Origin: JAGGVT01 sp965369605 | Lineage (GTDB): Bacteria > JAJVIF01 > JAGGVT01 | Length of the DNA: 57,549 nucleotides | Assembly (NCBI GenBank): GCA_965369605.1 | Contig: CBDURE010000003.1 | Location: 1-57,549 of the forward strand | Direction: 5' to 3' | In this document: piece by piece, positions 25,468-32,761 of the stretch | Layout: each line of letters begins with the position of its first letter | Numbering within the stretch: position 1 is the stretch's first letter | Program-made: the position numbers and the translations under genes | The notes under the pieces: model-generated | What the model was told of the DNA's origin: nothing | Seen by the model: the letters and a program-made list of their open reading frames with translations, nothing else | The model's database searches: none

Positions 25468-26541
25468 ATGGCTGAATTCAGAATTGGCAATCGTCGGATA
25501 GTATCAAAAGAGAAAGTATATTTCCTTGCTGAAATCGGATTGAATCACAACGGTGATTTGGACCTTGCGGCCGAGATGATTCGCGCCGCGGCACGAACCG
25601 GCGCAGAGGGAGTTAAATTCCAAACCTACAAGTCTGAACTGCTCGCGTGTCCACTTAAAATGCCGGAACTATACAACATTTTCAAAACAAGCGAACTGGA
25701 TAAAAAAGCTCATTTATATCTGCGCGATATTTGCAGGGATGAAGGAATAGATTTCATTTCAACTCCGTTCGATGAGGAAAGCGCAGAGATGCTGTTATCA
25801 TGCGGAGTTGGCGCGTTTAAGATCGCATCGGGTGATTTGACAAATTTCCCTTTGATGAAAACAATCGCTTCATATAATAAACCCGTCATCTTTTCAACCG
25901 GTATGGGGTATATGAAAGAAGTGATTGAGGCAATTGATATTCTTGAGAAAAGTGGCGCGAGTTGTGTAATTCCATTGCATTGCGTTTCGAGCTATCCGCC
26001 GGATGAAACTGAAATGAACATTCGAGTAATTAAAACGATGCGCGAAACTCTGGGACGCGATGTGGGTTATTCTGATCATTATGTCGGCGACCTCGCGATT
26101 CTTAGCGCTGTCGCTTTTGGCGCTCTATTAATAGAAAAGCATTTCACGATTGATAAAAATCTTCCAGGCCCGGATCAGAGTCTTTCCGCTGATGAGAGTG
26201 AACTAAAAACCATTATAGAGAGAACGAGAAAGCTTGAAATAATGCTTGGTGATGGCGAAAAAAAGCCGAGTGCGAAAGAGGAACCATCAAGAGAAGTGGC
26301 TCGCCGTGGATTATACGCTGCCCTCGATATCAAACAGGGAACATGTATCACAAGAGAATGCCTTAAAATCGCTCGTCCAGAAGGTGATACTCCGGCATCA
26401 ATGATTGATAGTGTAATCGGCATGATAGCAATTAAGGAAATATCAAAGGGCGCTTCGTTATCAATGGAATATCTGAGTGGAGCAGGGGAAATTGCGATAA
26501 ACAGCAAGATGCAGGTGAAGGTGTCAAGGAAAAGAACATAA
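25468..26541 (+). CDS. neuB: NeuB-family sialic-acid-type synthase
   Basis: A 357-residue enzyme that condenses phosphoenolpyruvate with an N-acyl hexosamine to give a nonulosonic acid (sialic, legionaminic or pseudaminic type). The TIM-barrel part (about 15-280) shows AEIGLNHNGDLDLA, GAEGVKFQTYK, FISTPFDEESAEML, FKIASGDLTNFPL, STGMGYMKEV, HCVSSYPP, GYSDH and EKHFTIDKNLPGPDQSLS. A SAF antifreeze-like domain covers about 290-345 (RRGLYAALDIKQGTCITRE). The ribosome-binding site is CCGGAGAG. No epimerase, CMP-transfer or transferase partner is adjacent, so the exact sugar is undecided. Confidence 0.9.
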   Translation: MAEFRIGNRRIVSKEKVYFLAEIGLNHNGDLDLAAEMIRAAARTGAEGVKFQTYKSELLACPLKMPELYNIFKTSELDKKAHLYLRDICRDEGIDFISTPFDEESAEMLLSCGVGAFKIASGDLTNFPLMKTIASYNKPVIFSTGMGYMKEVIEAIDILEKSGASCVIPLHCVSSYPPDETEMNIRVIKTMRETLGRDVGYSDHYVGDLAILSAVAFGALLIEKHFTIDKNLPGPDQSLSADESELKTIIERTRKLEIMLGDGEKKPSAKEEPSREVARRGLYAALDIKQGTCITRECLKIARPEGDTPASMIDSVIGMIAIKEISKGASLSMEYLSGAGEIAINSKMQVKVSRKRT

Positions 26542-26593
26542 AAGGCAATTATCCAAAAGTAGCAGGAATTTACATAAAATAGCTTATTTTCTA

Positions 26594-26622
26594 TTGACAA
26601 TTACACTCTTTTAATTTATACT
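26594..26622 (+). promoter_or_regulatory. Strong sigma-70-type promoter for the subtilase leader
   Basis: TTGACA (26594-26599), exactly 17 bases, and TATACT (26617-26622) form one of the best promoters in the window. Transcription from about 26629 gives a leader of roughly 240 bases before the subtilase start, long enough to carry a regulatory RNA. Confidence 0.85.
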
Positions 26623-26645
26623 CTGCATGAAATTTATTTTGTTAA

Positions 26646-26727
26646 AGCCGGATAAACCGGTATATGCCACGGGTTGATGGCATTAGTGCATTGGGTTGGA
26701 TGATTATAAACGGATTCCCGCCCGGCT
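26646..26727 (+). ncRNA. Structured leader, candidate riboswitch or cis-regulatory RNA
   Basis: In the leader, AGCCGG (26646-26651) pairs with CCGGCT (26722-26727) to close a domain. Inside it ATGCCA (26664-26669) pairs with TGGCAT (26678-26683). The hairpin loop starts with CGGG, which can pair with CCCG at 26717-26720 to form a pseudoknot next to the closing stem. A further hairpin, CCACCT / AGGTGG (26823-26838), lies shortly before the ribosome-binding site. I cannot match this to a named riboswitch class. The pairings were read by eye and are a hypothesis. Confidence 0.45.
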
Positions 26728-26870
26728 CGTGGGTTATTTTATTATTTAAACAGGGGTGTTTGTTGATTTAATGAAATTAGTGAATGGATGGAATTGAATT
26801 ATGTTTTTTATAAATTTATTCGCCACCTGTTTTAGGTGGAATAATATCTCCATAGTTCGGAGGAACAACT

Positions 26871-28823
26871 TTGTATTCCAAGGTAAAACTTCTGACATTA
26901 GCTCTGATTCTCGGAGCATTCATTATTGCATCGTTTGCGTGTTCACAATCTGATGTTAACCAGATTGTATCTCCAGATCGCAGTAGTGATGCGGCAATCG
27001 ACAGGGGAATCATAGTTACAGAAGATGTCAAACTGGCATCTATCGAAAGCTTACGTATTGAAGATCGTGTTTTGTCCCACGATATTTCCATCAAATTCGT
27101 TGATGGAATAACAGATGAACAGCGGGACAACATTTTGAACGAATACCATCTGTCAGTAATGAAGGTGATTCCTGAACTTGGATTCTACCGGCTAAAAATG
27201 GCTGATGGGGAATCCCTTACAAATCTTCTTGAAGATTTATGGGATGAAGAAAATATCGAAATTGCGGAACCGATATTCCGCACATACGCGAAACAGCTTC
27301 GCGTGGAACCGAATGATCCTCGTTTATCCGAACAGGCATATCTTGAGCAGATAAACGCTCCGGAAGCCTGGTTTATTGAGCCGGGCAGCGATCTGGCTGG
27401 AATTCCCCAGCAGAGTGATGTTGTTATCGCGGTTCTGGATACCGGGATTGATATGAACCATCCTGACCTTATGATTTCAACCGGCCAATATGATGGCGTA
27501 AAAATTCTTGACGGCTGGAATTTCATTGATGGCAACAGGGATGTCATGGATGGCCACGGCCACGGAACGCTTGTTACTGGTATCCTTGGCGCGCTTACCC
27601 ATAACGGACAGGGAATAGCAGGCACCGCCTGGAATCCACGTATCCTTCCTGTGAAGGTTCTGGATAACGATGGTGTAGCGGATAGTTTCGCAAGCGCAGA
27701 GGGAATCATGTTCGCGCTTGGGCGGTTTAACGACCTTCGCGGTGAGGACCGGAATTTTTCTTTCCCGCTGCAGACAATCTTCGCTGACCCGTTCAACGCT
27801 AAAATGGTTATCAACATGAGTTATGGCTACACGGTGCCCAACACGATAGGACAATCGCATGCTGAAATCAACGCGATTAGTGAATGCATGGAAACGGTTC
27901 ACGTTCTTTGTGTCGCGGCGGCCGGTGATGACGGCAAGCCTATTGATGATGGAATAGATTCCGTTTATCCCGCCAACAATCCATATGTTGTTAAAGTCGG
28001 TGCGGTTGACTATGCTAACAATTCGTTGTCAACATCGAACATACCGAGTTTAACAGAATCAATTGAAACTCAGCCGTTTGTTGTGGCTCCGGGATATAAC
28101 ATTCTTTCAACATATCCAACAGAGTTCTCGGAAGGCTATGCGGTAGGAAATGGAACATCATTCGCGGCGGCACAGGTCTCCGGATTGGTTGGGCTTGTAT
28201 GGTCTCAGTTCCCATTCCTTAGGCCTGACGAGGTTGTTGATATACTTAAGGATTCAAGCAATTTCGACATTGTCGGCGTTGCAGGAATAGACAATCAGAC
28301 AGGATGGGGTTTAATTGACTGCGTTGAGGCGCTTCAGAGAAGCTATCATCCGAAACCGATTAACGAGCCGGTTCTGATTAAGGCTTTCACTAATCCGATT
28401 CTGCACGGCGATATCATCTTTGTGGTTAAGAGCCGTTACAGGTTGATGGATCCAGTCGAAACGCCGGTGTATTATGACTACTCAGTTGATCCGCCAATCG
28501 AAATTTGGATTAATGGCGGCAGAGCTATAAGTTACCTTGTAGGTTACGACACTGACAACGATGGTGAAATTGACCAGGAAATCACTGTGCAACTTACCAG
28601 TGGTGGAGAGCCGATGTACTTCCCCAACGAGTTGTGCATGGTGCAGTTCGCGGATGACCTCTATATTGGACGAGTTCATTTGGCTCAGGATACTGCCCCC
28701 CAGAAGGGTACTTTGATGATTCAGTTTACCGGAGTTCCAATGGACTTCCGACAGAATCCGGAAATTCCGATGACTGTCACAGGTGAAGTAACAATGGAAA
28801 TTACAGGATTCCATCACTCATAG
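26871..28823 (+). CDS. Subtilisin-like (S8) protease, lipoprotein
   Basis: A 650-residue secreted serine protease. The start is TTG at 26871, supported by GGAGG seven bases upstream and by the lipoprotein signal that follows at once (lipobox SFAC, Cys24). Residues about 65-140 look like an I9-type propeptide (ISIKFVDGITDEQ...). The catalytic triad is Asp190 in VLDTGID, His231 in GHGHGT and Ser430 in GNGTSFAAA. The C-terminal region (about 490-650) is beta-rich with YDTDNDGEIDQE, perhaps a Ca-binding or pilin-type adhesion domain. It is followed by a TPR lipoprotein in the same direction and is probably co-transcribed. Confidence 0.92.
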   Translation: MYSKVKLLTLALILGAFIIASFACSQSDVNQIVSPDRSSDAAIDRGIIVTEDVKLASIESLRIEDRVLSHDISIKFVDGITDEQRDNILNEYHLSVMKVIPELGFYRLKMADGESLTNLLEDLWDEENIEIAEPIFRTYAKQLRVEPNDPRLSEQAYLEQINAPEAWFIEPGSDLAGIPQQSDVVIAVLDTGIDMNHPDLMISTGQYDGVKILDGWNFIDGNRDVMDGHGHGTLVTGILGALTHNGQGIAGTAWNPRILPVKVLDNDGVADSFASAEGIMFALGRFNDLRGEDRNFSFPLQTIFADPFNAKMVINMSYGYTVPNTIGQSHAEINAISECMETVHVLCVAAAGDDGKPIDDGIDSVYPANNPYVVKVGAVDYANNSLSTSNIPSLTESIETQPFVVAPGYNILSTYPTEFSEGYAVGNGTSFAAAQVSGLVGLVWSQFPFLRPDEVVDILKDSSNFDIVGVAGIDNQTGWGLIDCVEALQRSYHPKPINEPVLIKAFTNPILHGDIIFVVKSRYRLMDPVETPVYYDYSVDPPIEIWINGGRAISYLVGYDTDNDGEIDQEITVQLTSGGEPMYFPNELCMVQFADDLYIGRVHLAQDTAPQKGTLMIQFTGVPMDFRQNPEIPMTVTGEVTMEITGFHHS

Positions 28824-28888
28824 GGTTTATTCCCGGAGTGTTAATGTTTTCATATAGATTTGTGATGAAACATTCAAGGAGATTAATC

Positions 28889-29923
28889 ATGAAAAATATT
28901 TTTTATTATATTGCCTTTATTCTCTTAATAGCAGTATTTGGAGGATGCAGTGGTGGAGGCGAATCAGATCCTTTAATACCTCCACAAGGACAACAGCAGG
29001 GCAATCCAAATCTGGGAACGATTTCCGGACGAGTGGTGGATCTTGAAGGAACTCCGATTGGCGGGGTATTTGTTGATGTACAGCTTTTCGACGAGGATAT
29101 GAATCCCATGTCAGCGGTATATCATCCAGAGAAAACAGGTCCTGTCGCGGGTGACTTCACGTTCACGAATCTCCCGTTGAACAGAACTATAATCCTGAAA
29201 GCCGAACATGCGGATTCCGGAATTGGCAGATTGATAGGATATGACCGCGTTCTTTACTTCACAACAGGTGGCGCGGAAGACCTGGGTGATTGCGTGATGA
29301 ATAACGAGCAATTAATGCTTGGTTGGACTTCATATAAGGTTAAACAATATAACCTCGCGCTTTATCACTTCGAACGCGCGTTGAACACACGTTATGCGGA
29401 TTCGCTTTCACAGAGTTCAAGCGCATATACCGGAATTGGATGGGTTTACGCCAAACGAGGCCGTGACATGTCAGGCTCAGGCCCCTCAAACCGTGGATAT
29501 GAATGGGGAGATGCGGTTTCGAATTTCATTGTCGCTCTCGCAAATCCGAATGACGCGGATGCGTATGTAGGCATGGCTGGAGCGTATATGACTCTCGTTG
29601 CCAATACTTTACTGCTTGATCCGGTTCAGTATGGCGGAAAAATGTTCATATATGGTTTCACAAATCCTTACATGCCGGATGCTCTTGATGCTATCGATAG
29701 AGCTCTTGCAGCTAATCCCGATTATGATTCAGCTCATGATCAAATTACAGCAGATGACCTTAAAGCCTGCCAGCTTTACAATCGTTATGTAATTGGAGAG
29801 TCTATTCAGCAAAGTGAAATAGATCAACTGATTATTAGTAATGATTTGAATGTTGGATCATTGCAGCTGCTTACATCTTTGGCTGAGTTCCTCGAATTCG
29901 ATTCAAACAATCCAATGCAGTAG
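28889..29923 (+). CDS. Lipoprotein with carboxypeptidase-regulatory-like and TPR-like domains
   Basis: A 344-residue lipoprotein. The ATG at 28889 is preceded by AAGGAGATTAATC and followed by a signal with lipobox FGGC (Cys21). Residues about 40-130 form a carboxypeptidase-regulatory-like Ig fold (GTISGRVVDLEGTPIGGVFVDVQL...DFTFTNLPL). From about 145 onward helical tetratricopeptide-like repeats appear (AYTGIGWVYAKRG, AYVGMAGAYMTL). It probably works beside the subtilase as a periplasmic or surface scaffold. A terminator follows 30 bases downstream. Confidence 0.82.
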   Translation: MKNIFYYIAFILLIAVFGGCSGGGESDPLIPPQGQQQGNPNLGTISGRVVDLEGTPIGGVFVDVQLFDEDMNPMSAVYHPEKTGPVAGDFTFTNLPLNRTIILKAEHADSGIGRLIGYDRVLYFTTGGAEDLGDCVMNNEQLMLGWTSYKVKQYNLALYHFERALNTRYADSLSQSSSAYTGIGWVYAKRGRDMSGSGPSNRGYEWGDAVSNFIVALANPNDADAYVGMAGAYMTLVANTLLLDPVQYGGKMFIYGFTNPYMPDALDAIDRALAANPDYDSAHDQITADDLKACQLYNRYVIGESIQQSEIDQLIISNDLNVGSLQLLTSLAEFLEFDSNNPMQ

Positions 29924-29952
29924 GGATTGAAATATAGAGAAAGATAAAATCA

Positions 29953-29980
29953 AACCGCCCTTAAGTGGGCGGTTTTTTCT
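29953..29980 (+). terminator. Rho-independent terminator of the subtilase operon
   Basis: AACCGCCC / GGGCGGTT with loop TTAAGT is followed by TTTTCTT. It is a classic stem with a T-run. Confidence 0.93.
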
Positions 29981-30056
29981 TGCGTGAGGTTATGAGTGTT
30001 TGGTGGATGTCTGCAAATATTTATAGATAAACACAGCATGCATGGCAATCTTACGG

Positions 30057-30062
30057 TATAAT
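30057..30062 (+). promoter_or_regulatory. Candidate -10 element of tRNA-Arg
   Basis: A perfect TATAAT preceded by ACGG lies 33 bases before the tRNA. No convincing -35 hexamer is present at the right distance. Confidence 0.45.
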
Positions 30063-30094
30063 TTGCCACTGATAAATAGTGGGGAATAACTTAT

Positions 30095-30168
30095 GGGTCC
30101 GTAGCTCAACTGGATAGAGCATCAGTCTTCGGAACTGAGGGTTGGGGGTTCGAGTCCCTCCGGGCCTG
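30095..30168 (+). tRNA. tRNA-Arg (anticodon TCG)
   Basis: A 74-base cloverleaf. The acceptor strands GGGTCCG and CGGGCCT form two G-U pairs. The D arm is GCTCAACTGGATAGAGC. The anticodon stem TCAGT/ACTGA surrounds loop CTTCGGA with anticodon TCG (reads CGA). The T arm is GGGGG-TTCGAGT-CCCTC. CCA is not encoded. The loop context TTCGGA is usual for bacterial tRNA-Arg. Confidence 0.95.
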
Positions 30169-30180
30169 TTTGAAAAAAAC

Positions 30181-30208
30181 ACCGTCTGTGATTACGCAGG
30201 CGGTTTAA
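30181..30208 (+). terminator. Terminator-like hairpin after tRNA-Arg
   Basis: ACCGTCTG (30181-30188) pairs with CAGGCGGT (30197-30204), with one G-U pair and loop TGATTACG, followed by TTAAAATTTT. The T-run is weak, but its position just after the tRNA fits. Confidence 0.6.
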
Positions 30209-30290
30209 AATTTTAAGTTGTGCGATTCTCGACATGAGACCTCTGAAAAAGGTGGAAATGATGCTAATTTATATTATCGAAAAAGGGTAG

Positions 30291-30316
30291 ATTCCGGGTC
30301 AAGCCCGGAATGACAG
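30291..30316. repeat. REP-like palindrome next to the MITE
   Basis: The text ATTCCGGGTCAAGCCCGGAA is part of a palindromic dispersed repeat whose two arms also flank the tandem arrays at 47606-47847. A second arm (TTGTCATTCCGG) follows a few bases later and merges into the terminal repeat of the MITE-like element. Confidence 0.75.
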
Positions 30317-30322
30317 TCGCTT

Positions 30323-30558
30323 GTCATTCCGGCGAAAGGGCTTGTTGAAAAAGGTATTAGAACCGTAACCCGTCATGCCTTTATGAATAAATGTGAATTC
30401 AACCCGCATTTCTTCGTAGGCATGCCGGGGAAGTGGCTGAATATGCGGAAGCCCCGGCATGCCCACGATGGTTATTTGGCTAGGATTCACATTTTCTAAT
30501 AAGGGCATGTCGGGTTACGGCAAAGTGAAGTTTTTCAACAAGCCCGAAAGCCGGAATC
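30323..30558. mobile_element. MITE-like element, copy 1 (full)
   Basis: A non-coding element of about 210-236 bases whose two halves are near-complete inverted copies. The inner terminal repeat is GGGCTTGTTGAAAAA (30338) against TTTTTCAACAAGCCC (30531-30545). Its outer extension GTCATTCCGGCGAAA appears in related form on both sides. The arms continue in imperfect pairing (GTAACCCG..CATGCC, AAATGTGAAT, GGCATGCCGGGG) to a short central loop (about 30434-30450). No transposase frame is inside. The reading frame at 30459-30740 runs across the element and is not credible. The rest of 30169-30797 holds only the repeat and spacer. Confidence 0.85.
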
Positions 30559-30797
30559 CATTTATATTCAGAGGACGCAATATATCAAACATACTATGTT
30601 TTAGGGCGATAATAGAATCAGTTCAGCAGCCACAAGGTCGCGATGAACATGAAGCAAAGGCGAATTGTCAATACTATCGTAACTTTTTCGCTTTAAGGCT
30701 GAGAACATTCATGCTTGCATTAAAATATGGAACTACGTAAACTGTCTTAAAGTTATTTAATTATTCAAAAGCAATTGAACATATCCGGAGGTTAAAA

Positions 30798-31883
30798 ATG
30801 CGTTACTTCGCGTTTCTTACCATACTTGCATTAATGCTTATCTGCGTACAAACAGCTGTTGCGGAAGTTGAAGAAATTGAAAAGGAATCGATGGAACCAT
30901 CAAAGGGCTCATTTATAATTCAGGAACCGGATTCAGTGAATGATTTGCTTGAAGAAGAAGAGGAAGAACCTGAACCTGAAATTAACCTCCTGATTCAAAC
31001 TCTCGAAGGGCATGAATACGCTGTTAATACAGTCGCTTTCAGCCCGGATGGCAAGCTGATAGCGTCCGGAGGTTCAGATAAAACACTAAGGCTGTGGTCA
31101 TCAAGCACAGGACAGCCTATCTGCCTGCTAGAGAACGAGAATTACGATATCCGGGATATCCGCTCAATTGTTTTCAGCCCGGATGGCAAAACTGTCGCAT
31201 CGGCAACTTGCGGAAACAGAATTGATTTGTGGTCGGTGAATGGCCATGAACTCGTGAATTTCATCGTGGATGACAGCGACTGGAATGAATCTATTGTTTT
31301 CTCACCGGATGGTAAAACAATCGCGACAGGAAATCACGACAAAACAATCAAACTATGGTCTGTCAAGGATGGTGAATTGATTCGCACATATGAAGGCCAT
31401 GCGAATATAGTGAATAGTGTGGCGTTCAGTCCTGACGGCAGGATTCTGGCATCAGGCGACCAGGATGGCAATATTGTGCTATGGATGGTATCAAGCGGGA
31501 AATGGATTTACCGTCCGTTCGAGGACCATCCTGTCAGCGTTTATTCAATCGCTTTCAGCCCTGACGGCAGGTTGCTTGTATCCGCAAGCAAGGATAAAAC
31601 AATCAAAATCTGGTCAGTGATTACCGGTGAATTGATTCAGTCAATCGACGCTCACGACAGCTGGATTCACTGTGTGGTTATCAGCCCGGATGGCAGTATG
31701 ATTGCATCATGCGGCGGCGATAAAAAAATCAAGTTGTGGTCAATTGAAACGGGTGAGTTAATTCACACTCTGGAGGGGCATACTCAGACTGTCCTTTCGG
31801 TCGCGTTCAGCCCTGATGGCAAAATGCTCGTTTCCGGCTGCAAGGACGGCGAGATTAAACTATGGGCGACGGAAACGGAATAG
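30798..31883 (+). CDS. Exported seven-bladed WD40 beta-propeller protein
   Basis: A 361-residue protein with GGAGG ribosome-binding site and a signal peptide (MRYFAFLTILALMLICVQTAVAE). After an acidic linker (Glu-rich, about 40-57), seven WD40 repeats fill the rest. Each has an (A/V)FSPDG(K/R) turn and most end in (K/R/D)LW. The repeats are unusually alike, suggesting recent amplification. Exported WD40 proteins usually act as protein-interaction platforms; the partner is unknown. No catalytic domain is fused to it. Confidence 0.9.
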   Translation: MRYFAFLTILALMLICVQTAVAEVEEIEKESMEPSKGSFIIQEPDSVNDLLEEEEEEPEPEINLLIQTLEGHEYAVNTVAFSPDGKLIASGGSDKTLRLWSSSTGQPICLLENENYDIRDIRSIVFSPDGKTVASATCGNRIDLWSVNGHELVNFIVDDSDWNESIVFSPDGKTIATGNHDKTIKLWSVKDGELIRTYEGHANIVNSVAFSPDGRILASGDQDGNIVLWMVSSGKWIYRPFEDHPVSVYSIAFSPDGRLLVSASKDKTIKIWSVITGELIQSIDAHDSWIHCVVISPDGSMIASCGGDKKIKLWSIETGELIHTLEGHTQTVLSVAFSPDGKMLVSGCKDGEIKLWATETE

Positions 31884-31904
31884 GCTAAATAGGGGAGATT
31901 GATA

Positions 31905-31982
31905 ATGGCTCAAAAACCATATTTTGGTTTTATTGATGTAAGTGGCATATTGGCAAATGATCCACAAATAAAAGGTGTCTGA
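31905..31982 (+). CDS. Possible 25-residue peptide or gene remnant
   Basis: The ATG at 31905 follows GGGGAG at a good distance and encodes MAQKPYFGFIDVSGILANDP..., ending in TGA after 25 codons. It lies between the WD40 gene and the hydrolase. I recognise no family. The end lies in GGTGTCTGACCC, a motif often left by repeat or insertion events, so this may be the stump of a longer gene. Confidence 0.3.
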   Translation: MAQKPYFGFIDVSGILANDPQIKGV

Positions 31983-31994
31983 CCCAATATTAAA

Positions 31995-32648
31995 GTGAAA
32001 GTTACAATCATATACGACAACACTGCCCACGACAAAAACCTTCAAGGTGATTTCGGATTCGCCTGCCTTGTGGAGGCGCACGACAAGCGAATCTTGTTCG
32101 ATACCGGCGCGAAAGGCGCAATCCTTCTGGCAAATATGCGTAAACTTGAAATCGACCCGGCATCAATCGATGAAATATTCATCTCACACGACCACTGGGA
32201 CCATCAGGGCGGACTTGACGACGTTCTTAAAATCAGGGCTGTCAGAGTGTATGTGCCATCTCAATTCCAAACGGATGTCAATTCACCTGATGTAATCAGA
32301 ATCAGCAAGCCGATAAAACTCCACGACGGCATCTATTCAACCAGTGAACTTAAGGGCATCGAGTATGACCTTACCGAAATATCACTCGCGGTGGAAACTC
32401 AAAAAGGAATCGTTGTTGTCGTTGGATGCTCACACCCGTTAGTCGCAACTATTCTGGATGACGCATCTCAATGGGGAAACGTACATGCAATCCTCGGAGG
32501 CCTTCACGGATTCAACGATTTTGAGAAAGTCAAAAACCTCGATCTAATCTGCGCAACACACTGCACGAAACACAAATCTGAATTGAAATCACTATATCCT
32601 GATGCTTTTATCGATGGCGGCGCTGGTAGAATTATTGAAATATTGTAA
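31995..32648 (+). CDS. MBL-fold metal-dependent hydrolase (COG1237-like)
   Basis: A 217-residue metallo-beta-lactamase-fold protein. The metal motif HDHWDH is complete (His65, His67, Asp69, His70 in IFISHDHWDHQGGL). Further ligands lie in VVVGCSHPL and ATHCTKH. It resembles the archaeal/bacterial COG1237 group that includes dihydropterin-linked phosphate synthases, so a tetrahydromethanopterin-type or other phosphoester substrate is possible. The start appears to be GTG (31995), which gives the family's MKVTIIYDN opening; no convincing ribosome-binding site precedes it. Confidence 0.85.
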   Translation: MKVTIIYDNTAHDKNLQGDFGFACLVEAHDKRILFDTGAKGAILLANMRKLEIDPASIDEIFISHDHWDHQGGLDDVLKIRAVRVYVPSQFQTDVNSPDVIRISKPIKLHDGIYSTSELKGIEYDLTEISLAVETQKGIVVVVGCSHPLVATILDDASQWGNVHAILGGLHGFNDFEKVKNLDLICATHCTKHKSELKSLYPDAFIDGGAGRIIEIL

Positions 32649-32651
32649 ATA

Positions 32652-32699
32652 AAGCGCGGGGCTTATTTATCCATAAATCGGATTTCATAAGCCCCGCTT
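32652..32699. terminator. Hairpin between convergent genes
   Basis: AAGCGCGGGGCTTAT (one bulged C) pairs with ATAAGCCCCGCTT across a 19-base loop. It lies between the convergent hydrolase and hcp genes and could stop transcription from both sides, although the flanking T-runs are poor. Confidence 0.6.
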
Positions 32700-32761
32700 G
32701 GTCCCTCTAACTTCATTTTCAAGGAGAGTGAGAAGGACCGGTATCCAATATCGTAAAGATG

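Noticed and set aside
26646..26727. Known riboswitch (c-di-GMP or cobalamin) in the subtilase leader
   Set aside because: The conserved core sequences of those classes are not present. Only the topology is riboswitch-like, so no class was assigned.
27185..27817. 210-codon minus-strand frame opposite the subtilase gene
   Set aside because: It overlaps the catalytic core of a clear subtilase and shows low-complexity Ser/Arg/Pro content, as expected from an antisense shadow.
30459..30740. Open frame of 93 codons downstream of the tRNA
   Set aside because: It crosses the inverted-repeat arm of the MITE-like element and has no recognisable protein features.
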